From NCBI GenBank assembly GCA_020002185.1, contig CM034531.1, positions 48,804,715 through 48,868,714 on the forward strand: DNA of 64,000 nucleotides, in the 5' to 3' direction. This DNA is from Paraescarpia echinospica (taxonomy: Eukaryota > Annelida > Polychaeta > Sabellida > Siboglinidae). Under the pieces are notes generated by a model that worked only from the letters and a program-made list of their open reading frames with translations, was not told the origin of the DNA and searched no databases. The stretch's first letter is position 1, and each line of letters opens with the position of its first letter. This document shows positions 26,209-33,309 of this stretch, piece after piece. Made by a program: the position numbers and the translations under genes.

Positions 26209-29200
26209 AGAGAGGAATGGAACTTAAGTGGCATAGTTAGGTTGTAGAATTATTACAAGTGTTCTGTTCTAGAGATATACAGTGTATTTGTAGTTATAAA
26301 GCCAAGCTGCGCTACTTATAGCATTTCGTTTGTGCCAAATGTATTGCTATGTTAACTTATTGCTGAATGTGTATGTCTTAAAATAGGAAAGCTTAAGCTT
26401 TCTATTTTAAGCATAATATATTATGTATACATGTACATATTAGTACCGTTCAAATATACTGTTATTTTGTTAACACTAATTTAATAATTGTTATTCAAAG
26501 ATTATGGAAGTATCATTATGGCACATTTTTATTAATGTCTATAAGAGTTAATCTGATTGTTTGTCTGGTATAACAGTGTAGCTTTAAAATATAGAATAGC
26601 TAAGATTGGATTTCAATGAGGATTGTGATGTTGAAACAGTGCTATGATTGTTAGAATGATTACAGAAGTTTCATTATGACTATGTTCTTGATGTCAATAA
26701 GAATGAATCTGAACATTTGTTTGGCATAGTGGTGTAGCTTTCAAATATACCATAAGGTTGTCTTTGAATTACAGTTATGATGTCGGCATGTTATTATGAT
26801 TGTTAGGTATGATTATGTATGTTTCTGTTTGAGTTAGTACAACATTGTCTTCTGTAAGAATCATAATTTGCATGTCGGGTACATTATTATTTTGATGATA
26901 CATCGTTAGCAGTGGGTATGTCAGTCATTACTACACATGTGTATAATGTTGTATTATAATGGTAAGTTTTCTTATACCTACCCTGCTGTACCATATACGT
27001 TTGATATTACACTGTATTTTTGTACATTTAGCTTCATTAAGTTTACATTGTGTAATGTATTCTTAATAAAATGAATACGTCATTCATAAATGTTACATTG
27101 GTATGTTATTTTTTAAGGTTGGAGCAACATTGCTAAATGGTTGGAGCACCATTGAATGATGGTTGGAGCAATGTTGGCAAGTGGTTGGGGGCAACTTTGG
27201 TTTATAGTTGAGACAATGGTGGTTGATGATTAGGGCAATGTTAGCAGATGGTTGGGGCAACGTTGATTGATGGTTGGAGAAATGGTGGCAAATGGTTGGG
27301 GCTATGTTGGTTGATGTTGGCTGATGGTTGGGGCAACATTGGATAATGGATGGGGTAATGTTGGCGCTGTCTGTCGTTGATGTTGGCCCAACGTAATGTT
27401 GCTAGGCTGTGGCAAAATAATTTTCTTATTGTGGTTTTTATCTCAACAAACATTAGTCATGCAATTATTACCTTGTAGTGTCGTACAATTTTTTGGAAAC
27501 TTCAAAAATGGATCATCGATGCCTAATGAATTTAGATTTAGCACGCTAATGTTCTAGTTACAGGACCTTATGTACAAGAAAGTTAATACATGTTATATCG
27601 TATTTTCATTGTCAAGTTTGGAAATAAACCAAGTTATGAAAATAACACATTTGTTGAATAATTATTAGTCTGACGAAACTCAAAGGTGAGCGAGAAACAA
27701 CGTACTTGAAACTTTGACAATACATACTAAATATCAAAGACATTGATCAATTTATTTAGGGCAACTGCTATTTTTGGATAAGCGGACACAAAATAATTAA
27801 ATGTAATTTCTTGTTGCAATTCTAGATCCCGAAACTGTCACATCAGAGAGTCCGAATACATTGCCATCAGTCGAACTGCACACCCCTAAGGTAGATGCTG
27901 GTCACCCAGAATACGACAGCGACACAGACATCGATGAAGAGTACGTGGACAAAGGCCTTGAGATGATGGTAATGGAGATGATGGCAGACGTAGCGAAAGA
28001 CAGATCCAAGTACACCAGCATTAACCTGAAATCTGACACAGTGCAGGAAATGGACACACCCCGTGCTACGAACGATCGTTCCCGTCTGCGTGCGAACACC
28101 TCGACGAGACCCCGAAAGCTGCTGAATGTGAAGAGTAGAGCAGCTCTGTACAAATGCATGGTGTGTGGAAAGACGTTCACGTGGCCCCAGAGTCTGCGGA
28201 AACACGTGAGCGTCTGGCACGACAAGGTCGAACGTCCCTTCAAGTGCGGCACCTGCGGCAAGGCCTTCCACTTCCGGTCGCACCTGAAAGGCCACGAGCT
28301 GATCCACTTGGACGAGAAGCCGTTCAAATGTGCCGTCTGCAACAAGTCGTTCATCCAGAGACAGCAGCTGACGGTGCACAGCCGCACCCACACGGGAGAG
28401 AAACCGTACACCTGTGTGCAGTGCGGCAAAGCTTTCACGCAGAAGAGCGGGCTGGTCGTGCACGAGAGAACGCACACGGGGGAGAAGCCGTTCCCGTGCG
28501 GGGTGTGCGGGAAGGCATTCAACAAGAAGAGCCGAATGAAGGAGCACGAGGGGAGGGTACACGGGGGCGTGAGGCGACCGGCCGGCGTGTTCCCGTGTCC
28601 GCTCTGCAGCAAGGTGTTCACCTGCCGCAGCAACCTACGCTGCCACGAAGCCACGCACACGGGAGGCAAGCCGTTCAAGTGCTCCGTCTGCGGCAAGGCG
28701 TACGCGAACCGGCGCAGCGTCAAGAACCACGAACTGACGCACACGGGCGTGCGCCCGTTCCAGTGCTCTTTCTGCCCGCTGTCCTTCCACACGATCCACC
28801 GCCATCGCGAGCACGAGCTGCGGCACACGCGCGGCAAGCAGCACGGCTGCTCGGCGTGCGACAAGACGTTCCACACGCGGGCGCAGCTCATCGTGCACGA
28901 GCGCACGCACACCGGCGAGCGGCCGTTCATGTGCTCCGTGTGCGGCAAGGCATTCTCGCAGAAGGCGGGCCTTGTCAACCACGAGCGCATCCACACGGGC
29001 GAGCGACCCTACCGATGCGTGGAGTGCGAGAAGGCGTTCGTCAAGAAGAGCCACCTGACACGCCACGAGCGTATCCACACGGGCGAGCGGCCCTACCAGT
29101 GCTCCGTGTGCGGCAAGACGTTCACGACGAATCGCATCCTCGTGCAGCACATCCGCACGCACACGGGCGAGCGGCCGTACGCGTGCACGATCTGCGGCGC

Positions 29201-29513
29201 CCGCTTCACGCAGAGCAGCCTGTTGTCGGTGCACCGGCGCATCCACAGCGGCACGAAGCCGTATAAGTGTTCGCATTGCGGCAAGGCATTCACCCGCATC
29301 CACCACATGCAGCGACATGAGCTGATCCACACGGGCGAGAAGCCCTTCAAGTGCGTCCTCTGCGGCAAGGCGTACAACCAGAAGACGACGCTGACGCTGC
29401 ACCGCCGACGGGTTCACGCCTCCGAGGCGGCCGCCGACCTCTCGGCATCGCCTGCCGTGCTCTCGCAGGCGATGGAGATCGCCGCGTCGATCGGTGTTGC
29501 CAGTCTGCAGTAG
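12980..29513 (+). CDS. BTB - DUF4806-like - 15x C2H2 zinc-finger protein (long isoform)
   Basis: Proposed join 12980-13385, 15797-15899, 16242-16537, 20931-21160, 24278-24437, 27826-29513: 2883 nt, 960 residues plus stop, with GT-AG at every junction and phases that match (1, 2, 1, 0, 1). Order of parts: BTB domain (about residues 8-130), acidic then proline-rich linker (about 171-268), leucine-rich probable coiled coil (about 273-308), DUF4806-like block (about 319-398), and fifteen C2H2 fingers (about 507-930) with TGEKP-type linkers. BTB domains dimerise and recruit corepressors or cullin-3, and C2H2 arrays bind DNA, so a nuclear sequence-specific regulator is the natural inference. The first exon has a splice acceptor just before it (TTCTCAG ending at 12958), so a 5' non-coding exon must exist. 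The weak point is the last junction: the zinc-finger exon could belong to a separate downstream gene. Confidence 0.8.
13428..13560 (-). repeat. 3' tail of a LINE in intron 1
   Basis: This stretch matches, with divergence, the first part of the antisense LINE tail at 23826-24250: both begin with GGGGTGAGGCTGGCCTCGAT and continue with a T/C-rich block and a CTGTCTCCA/CTCTCTCCA word. Only the very end of the element is here. It begins within 45 bases of the exon 1 donor. Confidence 0.6.
13605..13925 (+). repeat. tRNA-derived SINE, most complete copy
   Basis: The 5' part has an A-box-like segment and a GGTTTCGAATCC B-box. The middle has TTGGGCAAGTTCATTC and AGTTCACTCGGCTGTATGGA. The 3' part has GTGTAAAGCACTTTGAGCAG and CTGCTATATAAGAACTCACC. 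Truncated relatives occur at 45586-45735 and 54600-54850, which defines a dispersed family. It lies in intron 1 of the BTB gene in sense orientation. Confidence 0.75.
14640..15301. mobile_element. 646-bp hAT-like non-autonomous element with perfect 8-bp target duplication
   Basis: The element spans 14648-15293. It starts with CAGTAGTTCTTAAC and ends, read in reverse, with CAGCAGTTCTTAACTCCTGG followed by GTTGCGACCC, which is the classic hAT (Charlie-type) terminal repeat. The flanking octamer GCATAAGC is identical on both sides (14640-14647 and 15294-15301), as hAT transposases generate. No transposase is encoded. An (AT)n run lies at about 14810-14825. It sits in intron 1. Confidence 0.92.
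15797..15899 (+). CDS. Exon 2: linker
   Basis: Acceptor TTTCAACAG, donor CC|GTGAGT. In the phase set by exon 1 the exon is fully open and reads ATYEIVHQKLLMAEYTSD and then a polar, basic tail (SQKRNKK). No domain is recognised. The basic run could serve as a nuclear localisation signal, which is an inference. Confidence 0.8.
15930..16107 (+). mobile_element. TA-flanked MITE (~180-200 bp family), copy 1
   Basis: Ends CAGTTGAGCCTCTCTTTTTG and, read in reverse, CAGAGGAATCTCACTATTAA, both flanked by TA. The inside contains GTAATACAGCCATCTTGCAA and GTCACCTTGCTATTCAGG. The same internal words in the same order occur in copies at 17034-17219, 20661-20859 and 30293-30484. TA duplication and CAG ends fit a Tc1/mariner-pogo type origin. 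It occupies most of the small intron 2. Confidence 0.75.
16242..16537 (+). CDS. Exon 3: acidic run and proline-rich linker
   Basis: Acceptor TGCATTTTAG, donor GCAG|GTGAGG, entered in phase 2 and left in phase 1. The peptide starts PIARYASDN, then a run of seven aspartates encoded by GAT repeats, followed by a Pro/Thr-rich low-complexity stretch (ITPTSFNPTPPPFIPPTCPS) and a short basic patch (RQRHRQAS). It is probably disordered. The GAT run is a microsatellite and likely varies in length between individuals. Confidence 0.85.
16604..16928. mobile_element. 325-bp MITE with internal hairpin
   Basis: The ends CAGGATACACTTGCAAGC and, in reverse, CAGGTATATAATGGCACC are partly matching inverted repeats, each followed inward by TCTGACCAGGCC / TCAGACCAGACC-type sequence. 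The centre is a stronger inverted repeat at about 16727-16850 around GATGTCATAAACTTGAAAAC and its complement. There is no coding capacity. It lies in intron 3. The exact ends and target duplication are uncertain. Confidence 0.6.
17034..17219 (-). mobile_element. TA-flanked MITE, copy 2 (left border of satellite)
   Basis: Starts CAGAGTGGTACGTCGCTATT and ends CCGCCTACTG next to TA. Its internal words (TAATTGCAAGGTGGCTGTAT and ATTAGTGGGACTATTTT) are the reverse complement of those in copy 1. It has the same orientation as copy 3 on the far side of the 42-bp satellite and lies about 70 bp to the left of the array. Confidence 0.7.
17288..20660. repeat. 42-bp satellite array, about 80 units
   Basis: The unit is TACAGTGGAACCTCACTATT followed by ATGGTCTCTTACTGTCTGTA and TG. 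Variants recur: CCTCACTATT, TCTCACTTTT, CACCACTATT, GAGTGGAACCTCTCTATT and CTCACTATCATGATC. The rare CTATCATGATC variant appears near 17897, 18484, 19320 and 20160, spaced about 587, 836 and 840 bp, so there is a higher-order period of 14-20 units. Since 42 is divisible by three and the unit lacks stops in most frames, long artificial open frames (up to about 670 codons) appear on both strands. The array lies wholly in intron 3 and is not coding. Confidence 0.97.
20661..20859 (-). mobile_element. TA-flanked MITE, copy 3 (right border of satellite)
   Basis: The CAG end at 20661 is the start of what would be the next satellite unit: CAGTGGAACCTCACTATTAA is shared almost perfectly with the satellite, then the sequence departs into MITE interior (GGGACTGGACGAAAGGGACA). 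The other end, in reverse, is GAGTCGAACCCCTCTTTAAG flanked by TA. The interior matches copy 1 in reverse orientation. This is the direct physical link between MITE end and satellite unit. Confidence 0.8.
20931..21160 (+). CDS. Exon 4: leucine-rich helix and start of DUF4806-like domain
   Basis: Acceptor CTGTTTGTGCAG, donor ATG|GTGAGT, entered in phase 1 and left in phase 0. Seventy-seven codons: VSPFELALVAVVDRLVQQVD begins a probable coiled coil, followed by a polar linker and the typical opening of a DUF4806 domain, SLPITSREELHAVEAILKD. The match to DUF4806 (L-P-I-x-T, then E-E-L and a K-D turn) is from memory of the family and should be confirmed with a profile search. Confidence 0.88.
21161..21994. 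other. Intron 4, left part, without recognisable elements
   Basis: AT-rich unique-looking sequence after the exon 4 donor. I see no exon, no clear repeat and no RNA gene. Confidence 0.4.
21995..23383. mobile_element. 1389-bp TA-flanked pogo/Tigger-like non-autonomous element
   Basis: The termini CAGTAGTTCCTCTCTTCAGC and, in reverse, CAGTAGTCCCTCTCTTCAGC match at 19 of 20 positions and continue with GGAC. They are flanked by TA on both sides (21993-21994, 23384-23385). Inside the ends are repeated words TGTCCCGACATGGCGGGTGT (22045-22070) and TGTCCCGACATAGCGGGTGT (about 23325-23347) in the same orientation. There is an (AT)n run near 22178-22192. No DDE transposase is visible, so it is a deletion derivative or a MITE. 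It is in intron 4. Confidence 0.85.
23826..24250 (-). pseudogene. Antisense LINE 3' end in intron 4
   Basis: On the minus strand the conceptual peptide reads WAGHLGRMGVEQLTKKADAQ, then EEGKRRRGRPKL, a stop, and WEDCVERLGRF. This is the C-terminal block typical of endonuclease/reverse-transcriptase LINEs (WxGHxxRM ... RRGRPxxxW). There are at least two stops, so it is dead. It ends about 25 bp before the exon 5 acceptor. The same family left a shorter tail at 13428-13560. Confidence 0.75.
24278..24437 (+). CDS. Exon 5: core of DUF4806-like domain
   Basis: I chose the acceptor TGCTTGACAG ending at 24277. A second AG ten bases downstream would break the frame. Entered in phase 0: IGAVSFIGGTSLLDTVRRLL, then THIMTNYTAKHCNWKGKNNK and VAFSKLALWEVLV. 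The GG, the V-R-R-x-L helix, the N-W-K-G turn and the A-F-S-K-L strand match the DUF4806 family pattern. Donor TTG|GTACGT at 24438 leaves a single G, the phase used by both alternative terminal exons. Confidence 0.88.
24979..25080. repeat. 36-bp inverted repeat with CRE-like core
   Basis: Arms 24979-25014 and 25045-25080 are reverse complements with a few mismatches. The left arm contains TGACGTCACAATGACGTATG and the right arm contains CATACGTCATTGTGACATCA. The spacer is 30 bases. It lies in intron 5 and may be a small MITE; the TGACGTCA word also equals a CREB site by sequence. Confidence 0.75.
26051..26208 (+). CDS. Exon 6a: alternative terminal exon completing DUF4806 C terminus
   Basis: Acceptor CCTTGTCAACAG, phase 1, 52 codons and a TGA stop. 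It reads GAVRRNPCSCDATNTAIECI and then the KHWLRFAAERDGG helix and turn followed by a strongly basic tail (QLREQRRREL). The W-L, A-x-x-R and G-G-R features recur after DUF4806 in other proteins as I recall them, which supports the splice. No downstream donor of good quality is present. Confidence 0.82.
26209..27070 (+). other. Probable 3' UTR of the short isoform with poly(A) signal
   Basis: AT-rich non-coding sequence follows the stop. The first clear AATAAA in the sense direction is at 27065-27070. Inside are a 35-bp near-perfect palindrome (26377-26411, centre AAGCTTAAGCTT) and a diverged tandem duplication of about 155 bp (about 26500-26655 and 26658-26815). Confidence 0.5.
27110..27400. 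repeat. Degenerate GGTTGG(A/G)GCAA minisatellite
   Basis: About ten irregular repeats, 25-35 bp apart, of GGTTGGAGCAATGTTGGC-like units with substitutions and length changes. It lies between the short-isoform poly(A) signal and the zinc-finger exon. No coding potential. Confidence 0.8.
27826..29513 (+). CDS. Exon 6b: alternative terminal exon, 15 C2H2 zinc fingers
   Basis: Acceptor TTGCAATTCTAG, phase 1. It starts DPETVTSESPN, then an acidic stretch (YDSDTDIDEEYVD) and a basic linker, then fifteen classical fingers from 28149 to about 29425, each C-x2-C-x12-H-x3/4-H, most joined by TGEKP/TGERP-type linkers. Fingers 5-6 are separated by a longer linker (GGVRRPAGV), which may divide the array into two modules. 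Finger 8 has a divergent core (FCPLSFHTIHRHREHELRH). Ends ...IGVASLQ and TAG. The exon is far more GC- and CpG-rich than anything around it. Read alone it would be called a C2H2 zinc-finger protein; the link to the BTB exons rests on phase and position. Confidence 0.9.
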
Positions 29514-30903
29514 CGTCACGTGGACGTGCATAGATGGCTGAACATTCCAAGAAGATACTACTACTTGACTTGATGTATCGTTGCGTGTGTCATTGCTGTT
29601 TGTCTGTAGTACGTTGCGACTAGTCTAATTTAAGTACGTTGATTTAAAATGTTGGTTAATTTATTTTAAATGTGTGGAATTCGTTATTGTCATGCTTGGT
29701 TATAAGACACAATGAAATGTTGGTTGGCGTAATTGTTGTGTATGGTTAGCATAAATGAGATAGTTAAGTTGTTGTTTGTCACTTCTCAGCATCGCCATAT
29801 GACACTACCCTGGAGTCCATGCAAACATGGCATACCGTGTGGCTTCTGGCAGTTCCAGTCACACCAGCCATATATGCTATTAGTGTTGTATTTTACTAAC
29901 ATTTCATGTATATCCACAGTGCTTTTCGCGGGTGTGGTGGTATATGACGTAGTCTGTTGTGAACAGTGTATCTATTGTATTAATACGCTAACTTGGGAGC
30001 AATGCGAGTGTATCTCCGTAGTAGTGCCGAGGTCGACTTACCCCTTTCCACGTTCATTTTCTTCCATCGACCATTGGCCTCTCGTCTGCCAGTTGGCGAC
30101 GTACTAAAACACAACTTACAGTTACGTTCGATTCATCCGGAAATGATTATCAGCTGCCTTCAATGGCGTAATTGGCGATAGCAGAAATTAAATGGCGGCG
30201 GGAACGGGTTTAAGGTGAAAATACTGTCATGTCGTCAACTGCTGCCCTTGGGTTGGTACTCCACGAGTGGGTGTAAGCTACCGGTACTTGTACAGTAGAA
30301 CCCCGCTTTACGGTCACCTCCGTAATACAGCCACCTCGCAATTAAGGTCCCCTCTATAACTGTCCCAGAGTATTTCCACATATAATAAAGTGTAGGATAT
30401 TAGTTCAGCTAATACGGTCACCTCGCAATTCAGGTATATTTTCAACAGTTCCACGGTTGACCTTTATAACAATGTTCCACATTTGTTGACGACGTGAACG
30501 ACACGCTGGTCATTGGTCGGTGTGTTTCCCGTCGTAGTAGTATTACTGCACAGTGAAGTTTGTATAACTCGTGCCTACACGCAGTTGCCTTGTTTCATTT
30601 TTTATTATTTAATAATATGCAAATTGTGTTATTCCACGATACATTGTGGAATATGCAATGCATGAAATTGTTCTGTATTTGGAGGGGTGTGAGACGCGAT
30701 TCTTTTATTAAGAATGTCCGTACACTTGTATGGAGATAGTACATCTAATGTGCGTTTATGCTCTTGGCTATGTGTAGTAAAGACTTGTGCCATTGCGTAT
30801 TTTAGTTTGTTGTATGTGAATGTGCACTTGATATATTACTTGGTATATCATGGTTGATAACCTTGTTAGTACTACATAATTGTTGCGTAATTTGTTTAAT
30901 AAA
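29514..30903 (+). other. Probable 3' UTR / downstream flank of the zinc-finger isoform
   Basis: No coding sequence follows the stop. AATAAA occurs at 30898-30903 and another at 31257-31262; either could end the transcript. A TA-flanked MITE copy lies at 30293-30484. The length of UTR is uncertain. Confidence 0.4.
30293..30484 (+). mobile_element. TA-flanked MITE, copy 4
   Basis: Starts CAGTAGAACCCCGCTTTACG after TA, continues CCGTAATACAGCCACCTCGC and AATACGGTCACCTCGCAATT, and ends in a degraded terminal repeat (GGTTGACCTTTATAACAATG). Same orientation as copy 1. Its terminal repeat is the best match of the family to the generic CAGTAGAACC-type ends seen at 48971 and 21995. Confidence 0.7.
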
Positions 30904-31319
30904 AAATATTAATTTGCGCAAAGTAATTTTCACAACTTCTTATTCGTGAATGTCATGTTCCACAGTACTACTTGTTCGCTCGAAGTCGAGTTGGGGATAA
31001 TTTTTGTTTAGTCTATTTGTAATGTTGTCTTACAAGATCATTTAACGTGTCCCTTGCTGATCGCTGTGTCACATTGCAGTGGTCGCTGTTCGATAAGTTT
31101 AAGCAATTACCTCTCAATATATAATCGTTTAAAGCTAAGCATTTATGGAATTTTGCCTATGAAGAATGTTGTACTCATCTACAACAAGTTGATTTGTATG
31201 CCATGGTATATATTAATACATTAACCGCGTGAACCAACCAATATCACTACTGGGAGAATAAAACTAAAAGTACCTTAGATTTCATCCATTTGTCTGTGCC
31301 TGTTTTACACGATATTTGT

Positions 31320-31400
31320 AGTAGTGCAGGACCGTTCCTATGGAACGCGCTACCGGAAGATCTACGGCTAATACAACGTACGGACACGTTTTAATGTTTA
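31320..31400 (+). pseudogene. Short LINE C-terminal fragment
   Basis: A conceptual peptide AGPFLWNALPEDLRLIQRTD followed by TF and a stop matches the W-N-x-L-P-x-x-[IL]-R block near the C terminus of CR1/jockey-like LINE ORF2 proteins. The fragment is too short to assign to a family. Confidence 0.55.
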
Positions 31401-31873
31401 GTCGTCATACATCGCGTAGGGTGAGGAGTATACCAATGTCACAACATATCAAAACATATCTTATTAATTTTAATGGCAATTAAAACATGTTATTCAAATT
31501 ATTAATTAATACATTTCTTGCTATTGATTTACCAATGTTTCTATTAATTATTATTTATTTACCTAACGATGGTACTGTTTAGTTTTTCTAGTTCAATTTT
31601 GCATAACAACGCCTTAGCTATACGTATTTATCAAATTTATTATTATATTTATTTGTTAGCATTTTAGACGATTGTTGTAAACATTACTGAACATAATTTT
31701 ACTTTTGGATTGTCCTACTTGATTTGCAGTGTTTAAATGAAGTTATTATTAGTATTTAAGTTATGAAAACTATCCACAAGAGGAGACCACGTGAATTAAC
31801 GAAACCATGACAAATTGCAACGTCACCTACAATATGTTTGAATGCTTAGATGAGTGCGTCAGCCATCCCTTCA
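31401..31873. other. AT-rich non-coding stretch
   Basis: Nothing recognisable between the LINE fragment and the TIR element that follows. Confidence 0.4.
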
Positions 31874-32285
31874 GGGGTAAGACCACATTAAGGATTTGTC
31901 CGCCATTACCGAAAGAGTTCCCAATAGAAATAGCATTATGCAGGTTGTGTGAATTTCTGAGAGAACTTGTGTAGTGTTGAAGTTATGTTTTTCTGCAGAG
32001 TGGTATCAGCGCTGTCAAATTATGACTGCTATCAATCGGTACTTTCCTGCATATAGATACAGGTGTCATTTGGCTTTATGATGTCATTAGGGCAAATCAC
32101 TGTCTGGTTCTAGCAGAAATGAAGGGGTGTCAGGTTTGAAAGTGGTTGTGGAAAATTGAATTTTGCACAGTATCTATATGAATGGAGGTTAAATATGGTG
32201 TACAAATATAAAGAAAATGTTAGGATAAAATTTGCAGGAAATGAAGGAAACGTTATAATGGGAAAATCAAATGTGGTCTCACCCC
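31874..32285 (+). mobile_element. ~0.4-kb TIR element, copy A
   Basis: Starts GGGGTAAGACCACATTAAGG and ends, in reverse, GGGGTGAGACCACATTTGAT, so it has inverted termini of about 16 bp. It is about 80-85% identical by eye over its whole length to copy B (37063-37515), which lies 4.8 kb away in the same orientation. No clear target duplication is visible. No coding capacity. Confidence 0.75.
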
Positions 32286-32333
32286 AAATTAAGTTTTAGA
32301 CTTTTCTGTCTCCTTGACAACATATCAGACAAC

Positions 32334-32710
32334 ATGGATGACAGCTTTATAACAGAGTACGAGCACAGAATTAGGAGTAAGACAGTGCCGGTTGTAAGTG
32401 GGACGTGCATATTATGGACTGGCTGTATAAAGAAAGCGGGAGGGGCCAGAGTTACTGGAAATTATGGGGTGATTTAAGTGAAATTGAAGAATGGTGATAG
32501 ATGTAGATGGCGGATGATGCGTGTCCATCGTCTAGCATATATGCTGCATGTTAGATCAGAAATTCCCCAACATTTGCATTGTAGCCATCTGTGTCACAGT
32601 ACTCTGTCAACGGTCAACATCTGACCCTAGAGACACGCATTGTGAACAATAACAGGAGGCGTTGTGCTACAGAAAAGAGATGCTTTGGCCACGGTCAATC
32701 CCCATCTTGT
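32334..32710 (+). pseudogene. His-Me finger (I-PpoI-like, zinc-binding) homing-type endonuclease, broken
   Basis: The conceptual peptide has GTCILWTGCIKK, GNYGVI, then after an in-frame stop RVHRLAYMLHVR, HCSHLCH and, after a further frame change near 32610, QHLTLETRIVNNNRRRC and a Cys/His cluster (C-x6-H... PSC). The S-H-L-C-H core with the catalytic His, the H-L-x-x-E block, the N-N-N-R metal-ligand Asn and the cysteine/histidine zinc ligands are the landmarks of the zinc-binding His-Me endonuclease family (Pfam zf-His_Me_endon type). Two lesions make it a pseudogene. A Cys expected after S-T-L is replaced in the frame-disrupted region. The start ATG is chosen as the first in frame after the TIR element. 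Confidence 0.72.
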
Positions 32711-33309
32711 TGGTCTAGGTGTCCCTTGCGGTACACTTGTTGGTCTAGCTGTCCCTTGCGGTACACTTGTTGGTCAAGCTGTCCCTTGCGGTACACTTGT
32801 TGGTCTAGGTGTCCCTTGCGGTACACTTGTTGGTCTAGCTGTCCCTTGCGGTACACTTGTTGGTCTAGCTGTCCCTTGCGATACACTTGTTGGTCTAGGT
32901 GTCCCTTGCGGTACACTTGTTGGTCTAGCTGTCCCTTGCGGTACACTTGTTGGTCTAGCTGTCCCTTGCGGTACACTTGTTGGTCTAGGTGTCCCTTGCG
33001 GTACACTTGTTGGTCTAGCTGTCCCTTGCGGTACACTTGTTGGTCTAGGTGTCCCTTGCGATACACTTGTTGGTCTAGGTGTCCCTTGCGGTACACTTGT
33101 TGGTCTAGCTGTCCCTTGCGGTACACTTGTTGGTCTAGCTGTCCCTTGCGGTACACTTGTTGGTCTAGGTGTCCCTTGCGATACACTTGTTGGTCTAGGT
33201 GTCCCTTGCGGTACACTTGTTGGTCTAGCTGTCCCTTGCGGTACACTTGTTGGTCTAGCTGTCCCTTGCGGTACACTTGTTGGTCTAGCTGTCCCTTGCG
33301 GTACAATTG
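32701..33309. repeat. 30-bp minisatellite, about 20 units
   Basis: The unit is GTCCCTTGCGGTACACTTGT followed by TGGTCTAG and a G/C-variable base and T. Units differ almost only at two sites (CTAGGT/CTAGCT and GCGGTAC/GCGATAC), so the array is young. The period is divisible by three, so four reading frames stay open and mimic genes. It lies exactly between the 3' end of the endonuclease relic and the 3' end of the opposite-strand transposase relic. Confidence 0.97.

Noticed and set aside
25953..26234. Minus-strand open frame over exon 6a
   Set aside because: Shadow of the phase-compatible + strand exon.
27867..29550. Long open frames of 230-370 codons opposite or out of frame with the zinc-finger exon
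   Set aside because: Shadow frames caused by the GC-rich repeated finger codons; no domain, and the + frame is clearly the coding one.
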